DNA of 64,000 bases from Diabrotica undecimpunctata (lineage: Eukaryota > Arthropoda > Insecta > Coleoptera > Chrysomelidae), in NCBI RefSeq assembly GCF_040954645.1, contig NC_092809.1:133971914-134035913 (forward strand), given 5' to 3'. The position numbers and the translations under genes are program-made. This document shows, in pieces, positions 56,601-64,000 of this stretch (positions are counted from its first letter, which is position 1; each line of letters opens with the position of its first letter). Under the pieces are notes generated by a model, which was not told the origin of the DNA, did no database searches, and saw nothing but the letters and a program-made list of their open reading frames with translations.

Positions 56601-57488
56601 ACAATTTACAATGAAAATGCCATTAACAATAAGAAGTGCATTGTGTCGAGGTAGATAAATTAGCTACTCAGAACTTTCAATTTCTGCTCTAATTAGAGCG
56701 TTTCTCGATGGCATGTTAACTTTGATAATATAAATCAAGTTCACAGACGTTTTTATGTATATGCGGTCAAACTAGCAGGAACCTCGTTTTCAAGGATAAT
56801 AACGAGTGGTTTCATGAATACATAAAACATTTCAATTTACATAATATACATTGCAAGAACTGGATACCTAAATGTTTATTTGCTAGGTCCATATTACTCA
56901 CGAAAACATTTCCTGTTGCTGATAATTTCGAAGTTGAACAAACCGAATACTAATCCGTTGACGTTGTAATTTCATTGTTGTGGTAAGGTGTCTACCAAAC
57001 GCGTCTATAAACAATGATTCACAGTTTCGACCCGTTGATAGGTTTTACTGTTTTCAAGAAAATATTGACTAACGTTTCTATACTCCTATTCATTAATAAG
57101 GTGTGGAGTTTAGTGGTTGACCGCTGAACAAATTTAACGTGTTTACTGATATGATAAGGAAAATAAATTTTGGTAAATTTATTTACTTAACAGTGGTTTA
57201 CATTATGTCAAGGAATCGGAAATTGTAGTGAAATACTTCTCATTGGTGTTCTTCATTGGTGGAAGTCTTTAGAATTTAATGCAAGTGTTTTTAAATAGAC
57301 AGACGTTTAAGTTTCAAAAATATCAAATTTTAACGACTTAGGTAAGCTATTAAATATTTTATAAGTAGATGTATTTAAATATTTCTGCCCTGATTTTAAT
57401 TTCCAATAGCTGGTTACCAATTTTTATTTGCGCTGTCTGATTCCAGTACAAGTTTCCATCGCGATCATCTAGGGATAATTGCTAACTT
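56601..57488. other. spacer, no recognised gene
   Basis: Nothing supported. Confidence 0.4.
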
Positions 57489-57731
57489 GTGTTGGGAGTA
57501 GATGAAAATCAATATAAAACAAGCTGTGTACTCTCTTCGTTACTCTTTAACCTGCATTCAGAGAGAATATTTAAGGAAGCATTAAAGGAGACAACAGAAT
57601 GTAGTATTCTGAATGATGTAATGGTGAACAATATTCGATATACCGACGATACGTTAATGCTGGGTAATTGCGGAGAAGACCTACAAAATCTAATAAACAA
57701 AATATACAATATTGTGATAAGTATGGAATAA
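57489..57731 (+). pseudogene. RTE-like family 1 RT palm fragment
   Basis: Open frame with CVLSSLLFNLHSERIFKEAL and NNIRYTDDTLMLGNCGEDL. The YADD box reads YTDD. It is 81 codons and has no flanking domains. Confidence 0.7.
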
Positions 57732-57862
57732 AATCGGAATACCGGTTCTGTTTCTCGATCTTTCAACCAGTTTCTGGCGACGCAGTGTCTGCGTTCGATT
57801 GTTAGGCTAGGAGATTCTGGGGTAACAGTATCATTAAAATATATTTTTTTATTTCATAAATA

Positions 57863-58040
57863 TCATCATCATCATCATCAACAACAACAACAACCTGTAT
57901 GCGCACACTGCTGGACATAGGTCTCCCTCAGCTTTTCCATCTGTCGCTGCCTTGTGGGACTTGCATCCAGTTATTGCTAACAACCTTCAGGTCGTCAGTT
58001 AATCTATTTGGTGGGCGTCCTCTGCTCCGTATTGCTTCTC
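57863..58040 (-). pseudogene. RTE-like 3' end with trinucleotide tail
   Basis: Minus-strand text RGRPPNRLTDDLKVVSNNWM and a stop-containing end, then GTTGTTGTTGTTGATGATGA (near 57864-57895) as the 3' tail. Confidence 0.6.
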
Positions 58041-59112
58041 TATGTCTTAACATTTCTTAAAGATTACAAAGCGCCATGAAATGATGGTATAAATGGAGAA
58101 TTGATAAAAAATGAGGAAACGTTTTACATACAAAATTATATGACATTATTCTAACAGTATGGCAACAACAGAAAATGCATAGGGAATGAAAAGTAAACGT
58201 TATAATACCCATACATAAAAAATGAGATAAAGAACATTTCAAAACTATAGAAGCATATCGCTTATTAACACAGCGTATAAAGTTCTATCAATTATATTGC
58301 TAAAGAGACTCACTCCGTATTTGGAAGATATTCTAAGGAACTATCAATGCGGGTTTCGTGCTGAAAGGTCAACAATAGATCAAATATTTACGATCTGACA
58401 AATATTAGAAAAAAACTGGGAATTCAACCGAGATGTACACCAAATTTTGGCGTACGTGGGGGTTTGGTGAAATGGGAATACCAAGAAAATTAATGGAGTT
58501 AACCCAAATGTGCGTGACAGACTCATATGCACAGGTAAAGATAGGAAACAGAACATCGATGCCATTTAGTATAACATCAGCACTTAGACAAGGAGACCCC
58601 TTATGACCGTTGCTATTCAATTTCTCCTTAGAATATGAAATAAGTAAAATATCGTTTGAACTAATAGGGGGATTTGCGAATCGAGTATAAAAACTATTGT
58701 TTGCCTTTGCTGATGATCTATATGCAGTCGCTCATTGTACAAGAGACGTGAAAGAAGTATTTTCACAACTCGAGGAGGAAACAGGTAGTCTATGTCTGCG
58801 TAACCAAAAATCCAACACTAAGAGTTAGGCAGAACATAACTATTAATGACCAAAATTTCGAAGTAGCAAAAGATTTTAAATATCTAGGGACGGTAATCAC
58901 AGATAACAAACACAGAAAAATATGTCTCAGCAAGGATAGTTGCGGTAAATAGAGCATTATACTCCCTATCATAATTATTAAGATCTAAGCTGCCAAAAAG
59001 AAAATCTAAATTAAGACTGGTTAATTCAATTATTCGTCCAGTTGTTACATACGGAAGGGAAACATGGACTCTATATCAGCGGGAAATAAATAAGCTGCTA
59101 GTATTTGAAAGG

Positions 59113-60278
59113 GGAAAATTTTGTATGCGCGTTCTATTACAAAAAAGTTGTGAATTCCGAAAGAATGTTTATGTTTGTTTCATCGACTTCGAGAAGGCGT
59201 TCGACAGAGTACAACACGATACACTTTTCGATTGCCTACGGGCAGCAGGACTTGACCACTATGATATAAGACTGCTGAAATACTTATATTACAATCAAGT
59301 AGCCTCTATCCAAAATGAAGACAGTCCGACTGAAAAAATATCCATCAAACGTGGAGTACGGCAGGGTTGTGTTTTGTCACCCACTCTTTTTAATCTTTAC
59401 TCTGAAGAAATCTTTAGGGAAGCTTTAGATGACAGACAAGAGGGAGTAAGACTAGGTGGAGAAGTAATCAACAATATTAGATACGCTGACGATACAGCCA
59501 TTCTTGCAGAAAATTTACAAGATCTCAAACATTACTAAATCTAGTCAGTGAAGCAAGTTATCGGAGAGGCCTAAAAATCAACATTTCAAAGACAAAGTGG
59601 ATGGCAGTTGGAAAGATCAATATAGATCAAGGTCTGATTTCTCTTAATGGAGAGGAGATCGAAAGGGTAAACCATTTCAAATACCTTGGCAGCTGGTTAA
59701 GTGTAAATTTTGACTCTGATGAAGAGATAATAACCAGGATCGAAATATCACGTAAGGCTTTTATGACCTGGAAACCAGTTTTGTGCAACAGAAATCTGTC
59801 GATGAATATTCGTAAGAAAGTCCTGAAATTTAATGTGTGGTCCATCCTATTGTATGGTTGTGAGACATGGACGTTAAAAACCACAGTGCTAAATAAGTTA
59901 GAAGCATTCGAATTGTGGTGCTATAGACGAATCCTAAAAATATCGTGGGTTTCGCACACTTCCAATGAAGATGTTCTTCAAATGATCAATTCAGAACGTC
60001 TGCTCATAAACACCATAAAGAGGAGAAAACCAGAATACTTCGGCCATATAATTAGAGGACCTAAATACCATCTACTTCGTCTTATAATACAAGGAAAAGT
60101 GGAAGGAAAGAGATGGATTGGTCGAAAGAAACTTTCATGGCTGCGTAATATTAGACAATGGTGTGGTTCCACAGTAGAAGAATTATTTCACGCAGCAGCC
60201 GACAGAGAAAGGTTTCAGGAAATTGTAAACATGATGACGGCCAACTTCTGAATACGGACACGGCACCCAAAGACGAAG
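59113..60278 (+). mobile_element. RTE-like family 1 copy nested in family 2
   Basis: Flanked by ATTTGAAAGG at 59103-59112 and 60279-60288. Removing it rejoins the host codons of the FERKVLR motif in frame. The copy starts inside the RT and keeps the 3' end ACGGCACCCAAAGACGAAG. Confidence 0.9.
59125..60251 (+). pseudogene. RTE-like family 1 polymerase, C-terminal part, one frameshift
   Basis: Two long frames, 59125-59538 and 59601-60251. Motifs: VCFIDFEKAFDRVQHDTLFD, GVRQGCVLSPTLFNLYSEEI, NIRYADDTAILAENLQ (intact YADD), then NHFKYLGSWLS, ILLYGCETWTLK, RRILKISWVSHT, RKPEYFGHIIRGPKYHLL, GKRWIGRKKLSWLRNIRQW. A shift near 59525-59545 separates RT and thumb. The best-preserved RTE-type protein here. 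Confidence 0.85.
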
Positions 60279-60689
60279 ATTTGAAAGGAAGGTTCTTAGA
60301 ATGATATTTGGAGCCCAAAGAGATAGATTCACAGGAGAGTGGAGAAGGCGTCGCAATGCTGAATTCGTGACTATGGTACTGAAAACACCGTCAGACATAT
60401 AAAAGCTAACCGTATAAGATGGGCAGGTCATGTGTTAGGATTAGAGGAAGAAATGGTGCTAAAGACAGTGTTTTTTGAGAGATCAGACGGTAGAAGATCA
60501 ATAGGATGTCCCAGAAAAAGATGGACGGATGATGTTGAAGCTGATTTATATAGGATGATGGACTATAGTTGATGCGGAAAAGACTCACCCCAAGTTGTAA
60601 AGCCAGTCAAGAAGACCAGAAAAAGAAGTAACTTAGATTGTTCACCTTCACCACCGAAGAAGCGCCATCAGTCAGTATCATATTCTGCA

Positions 60690-61175
60690 CAAACAAACGG
60701 AATGTGTGATATCAGGCCAAATATAGGTTTCATTTTACCGAACATCTTTTGGCTTCAAAACTTTTTTTTTTGGAAAAATTCAACAAATATGAAACAGACT
60801 TTCCTACCGATGATTTTGATACCGTTACGCGAAAAACTGAAAAGTGAATTTTGTGTTATTTATCGCAGAAAAGATTTTTATTATGCGGCAAATGCGTTGG
60901 CAGTCTTACAATTTCTTATCGATAGAAACCTGGCCGAATGTTTTAGTGAAACTGTCATGTTAATAAAATTATTCTGTATTATTCCAACGACCAGTGTCGA
61001 AAGTGAACGTTGTTTTTCTACATTGAAAAAATCTTTACAATGCAGCAGAACTAATTTAAAAACATAGAAAAGGAGTTAATTTCCACAATTGCAGACTTTA
61101 ATGCTCGTATTATCGATGTTTTTGCAAAAGACAAAAATCGAAGAAGGGATTTTTTATATAGATAAAATGAATAAA
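60690..61175 (+). pseudogene. hAT transposase, C-terminal dimerisation region
   Basis: Encodes YAANALAVLQFLIDRNLAEC and IKLFCIIPTTSVESERCFST, the hATC domain signature, then LKKSLQCSRTNLKT and, after a stop, DFNARIIDVFAKDKNRRRDF. Only the end of the protein survives. It lies directly left of a younger hAT insertion and probably is its broken host. Confidence 0.75.
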
Positions 61176-61337
61176 CTCAATAATTTGAACACAAAAACAC
61201 CCAGACATTTTTAAAATATTTAAAAAAAGTTTAAATTTTGTTTCTAAGTCCCATTAATTTATTTTATTACATACGACAATAAAACTGATCTCATATTTCT
61301 TTATTGTTTTATTTATATAGGAACAACAGTAATAAAT

Positions 61338-63487
61338 AAAGCTCGGATTTATAGGCAACACAAATTGAAGAAAAAGGCGCCTATATAGGCAAAATATAGG
61401 CAATAAAGGAATATAACTTATTATTTATTATACAAAGTGAATTAACGTAATATTAACAAGGCAGGTATATTTACACATCATAATCATAACATTAGTATAA
61501 ATAAACTACTAACTAAATAACTGTAAATTAATAATTAAACATTGTAACCATTGTAACCAATATTTTCGATCTTAAAACTATGTCTTCGATCACTTAAAAT
61601 TAATTTGTACATTGAAAACGAACGTTCGACATAGACAGATGTAATTGGAGCATATTTCATAGCGGATAATAAATCTGGCATACCTAATTTGAAATTCCTC
61701 AGAAAACGTCCCATTCAAAACTTTAGCAACATTAGATAAAAACGAAAAACCTTCATTCTTGTCGAAAATATATTTCATTTTTTTTTTAAATTAATTGACC
61801 GTTACTTCCAGGTGCTGATTTAATTTTCGTCTTTAAATTATCTATTAATTTTACTGACTCACATAAATTTATCTCTTGTTTTTCTAATAAGGTAATTGTG
61901 GTAACTATTAATTTATAATTGTCATTGATATTTGCCAGTTCCTGTTTCAATTTGGGATTTTTTAATATTTTTTTTGCTTCTCGAATGGCTTCGGAAATAT
62001 CATCATCAAATTCTGACATAACTAATTCTATTTCATTGCAGTGTTCAAAGTAAAAAAAAACTGCTTCGAGCCAGGTTCCCCACCTTGTAATTACTGGTTT
62101 AGGTGGCAAAGGGACACCGGGAAGTCTATCTTTATATATATGCACCCTCAACGGAGCCTTTACAAAAACTTTTTTCATAAAATTTATAAAATTATTTACT
62201 AACGGAAACAGATTTCTTATTTCTTCAGCAATTCTATTTACCCCGTGGGCTACACAAGTGCAATGAATTAAATTAGAATAAAAAATCTTTAAATTAACAG
62301 CAGCTTTTAACATATATGCCACAGCATCTGAAAGCATTAAAACTATTTTATTCACTGGTATAGCGTTGGGTAAAAAGAGGTTTGTTAAACTATCTTGTAT
62401 ACATCGACTTATTGTTAAATTGTCTGTTTTTTTTCCAATTCTTTAACGGCAACTAAATAAGGTTTTCTCGCATAGTTTTCGTTCAAAATTCCAATCATTA
62501 AATTAGCTATATACCTGCCGCATACATCTGTCGTTTCATCCACGATAATATACAAAAAATTGCCCTCTAACTCCCGCTTAATTTTGAAATACATTCCACA
62601 TAACATTTTTCCACAGTATGTTTTCTCAATGTACTCTCGTCCGGTAAGGATTTATTAAGATATTTTTCGAAAAAGCATTTAAAACTAGGGTTATTAACTT
62701 TATATAGAGGAATGTTGGATGCAATCATCATCTGGCATAAATCAAATTTAAATGCGGCTTCCTCCTTTTTTTTTGAACTGCTTAAACTATCCCGCAGATA
62801 TATTTGGGCTAACTTAGAGGAATTTAATTTTTCCAAATTACGTTTATGAAGTGGGATTCCACAATGCGGGTCAATAAAGTACTTTTTTCTACTTGAAATC
62901 TGAGAATTAAAAAAAAAAATAATTAGAATTCTAAAACCGCTTTAGAATTTAGTTATGTTTTGGGACGAGAAAAAAAGAGAAAAAATAAAACTTACCGATT
63001 TGCCGCATGGTTTACAAAATGCTCCATCTCCTTCTAGAGAAAGTTCCGAATAAGGTGCGATCCATAGCCTTAATTTAGATGTCATCTTTTCACACAAATG
63101 TCTAAAACGTTTTAAAACGTGTTCTTTGCTTTTCGGTATACGCAACAAAACTAAACTAGGATATAGCAATTTGTGACTAAACTCTGATACAGTAACCGAC
63201 TGTACAACTGATAATAAACTAATAAAGCTTAGGGATTTCCAAATAGTTAACCCTCAAGTCTCGATTAGGTACATTTTCCTAGAAATCTGTTATATAAACA
63301 AACCATTGATATTTTATTATTGACCCAAAATTTTATTATAGAATGGTTTAGTAATAGAATAATATCATGGGTAGTACCATGAAATTTTAAAAAAAGCCCA
63401 AATAGGCGGAATTTACGAAAAAAGGCAAAAAGTGCAAAAAACAATTATAATAGGCAAAAAAGGCATTTTGCCTATAATCCGAGCTTT
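61338..63487 (-). mobile_element. hAT DNA transposon with inverted ends and target duplication
   Basis: Left end AAAGCTCGGATTTATAGGCA; right end, reversed, AAAGCTCGGATTATAGGCAA. Both flanks carry AGTAATAAAT (61328-61337, 63488-63497), which contains the 8-bp duplication expected for hAT. Subterminal ATAGGCAAA copies occur at both ends. The 2150-bp element carries one transposase gene. Confidence 0.85.
61520..63169 (-). pseudogene. hAT transposase, intron-containing, few frameshifts
   Basis: The N-terminus has a BED-type zinc finger split by a 96-nt intron (62995-62900, GT-AG): DGAFCKPCGKS before it and KYFIDPHCGIPLHKRN after. Then YIIVDETTDVCGRYIANLMI (catalytic Asp), LMLSDAVAYMLKA, HCTCVAHGVNRIAEEI, KPVITRWGTWLEAVFFYFEH and, in another frame, KYAPITSVYVERSFS (hATC). 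Frame breaks sit at the A run near 62427, near 61785 and near 61705. The start may be ATG 63169 or ATG 63085 (MTSKLRLWIAPYS). Nearly complete; the breaks in A runs could be assembly errors. Confidence 0.85.
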
Positions 63488-63497
63488 AGTAATAAAT

Positions 63498-64000
63498 AAT
63501 ATTAAATTTAGACAAAAAAGGGCGAGGCTTCCAAAAATTTTTCGCCTTCTCCGCAATTGCCTGCGGCGCTTATTCACCTTTTCTATATTTACTTTCCTTC
63601 ATTGAACACCCTTTTTAAATTATCAAGAGCCGCCACTTCTTCAGTGTAAAGGGGTAATCTATGAAATTTCTCGTCATTTTCTTGACGAAATTGACAAACT
63701 ACTTATAAATTTTATATATTTTAATAATAAACCATAATAATTGACAATATATAAATATTTTTCTAACTAAAACTGAAAAATGTTTTTCCTAAAGGAATTT
63801 ATTATATCCTGCCTGAATTCTATCTAAGGAAACATTGACCTGTAACTTCATTGCCATGAAACCGAGGTATTTTCCCAGCAATTTAAAATGTCTTACGAAT
63901 TATATCTTGGTCTCTTATTAAACTTTCCCATGGGTAATTTGTATACAAATCGCGGAGCCAGTGATGTACCACTTTCACTCAATTGTTGCAAAAATTAACG
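63498..64000. other. probable right flank of the older hAT, then unannotated
   Basis: Includes a GC-rich stretch with inverted character, AAAGGGCGAGGCTTCC and CGCCTTCTCCGCAATTGCC (63518-63572), which could be the 3' end of the older hAT at 60690. The rest shows nothing I recognise. Confidence 0.35.

Larger units (their letters stand above)
58041..60640 (+). mobile_element. RTE-like family 2 copy split by a family 1 copy
   Basis: The host element occupies 58041-59112 and 60279-60640. RT text at 58320-58700 (QCGFRAERSTIDQIF, LRQGDPL in other frames), then NQNFEVAKDFKYLGTVIT near 58850, and after the insertion FERKVLRMIFGAQRDRF and GEWRRRRNAEF. The 3' end is near GTTGTAAAGCCAGTC at 60600. Many stops; older than the element inside it. 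Confidence 0.75.

Noticed and set aside
57865..57895. CRISPR-like or coding repeat
   Set aside because: Simple ATC and CAA trinucleotide runs that form the tail of an RTE copy.

Overview
The window is AT-rich insect-type nuclear DNA, possibly from a beetle or a hemipteran. The evidence is an errantivirus (Gypsy/mdg4 group), many RTE-like, I-like, R1-like and Jockey-like non-LTR retrotransposons, Penelope-like elements, and piggyBac, hAT, Crypton and Tc1/mariner-like DNA transposons, with spliceosomal introns in two of the transposon genes. I find one clear host gene, a tRNA-Phe(GAA). There are also two unidentified candidate exons (15454-15645 and about 42083-42281). Everything else recognisable is mobile DNA in layers of insertion.

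Layout. 1-6352 (minus): an endogenous retrovirus with open gag, pol and env, a primer-binding site and the 5' LTR; its 3' end lies beyond the left edge. 6721-6793: tRNA-Phe. 7329-11480 (minus): an I-like element broken by a plus-strand RTE insertion with an 11-bp target duplication. 11975-12993: a piggyBac end. 13655-18060: several RTE scraps and one unidentified 3' exon. 18221-20549: a DNA transposon with ~21-bp inverted ends around a spliced but decayed DUF7869-like gene; this is the best candidate for something poorly described. 20930-22100: a decayed multicopy insect protein of unknown function. 24330-25560: an RT fragment split by an 800-bp insertion. 26891-28936: a piggyBac element with both ends.

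31190-41150: Penelope, MULE-like, RTE, Ty3/Gypsy and two Crypton remnants, one with its catalytic core deleted and then hit by a 243-bp poly(A) retrocopy. 43600-47680: back-to-back RTE copies. 49080-52545: Gypsy integrase, a Penelope end with an inverted duplication, and an R1-like remnant. 53798-55160: a DDE transposase remnant. 57480-60640: RTE copies, including one nested exactly inside another. 60690-63497: a hAT element with inverted ends and target duplications, probably inserted into an older hAT.

The parts do not form a pathway. They record repeated insertion, and several target duplications give the order of events. RTE-like family 1 (3' tail GAAGAAGAAG) seems the most recently active: two copies 30 kb apart differ at about 7 of 360 bases. 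The errantivirus is the only multi-gene element with all visible reading frames open.
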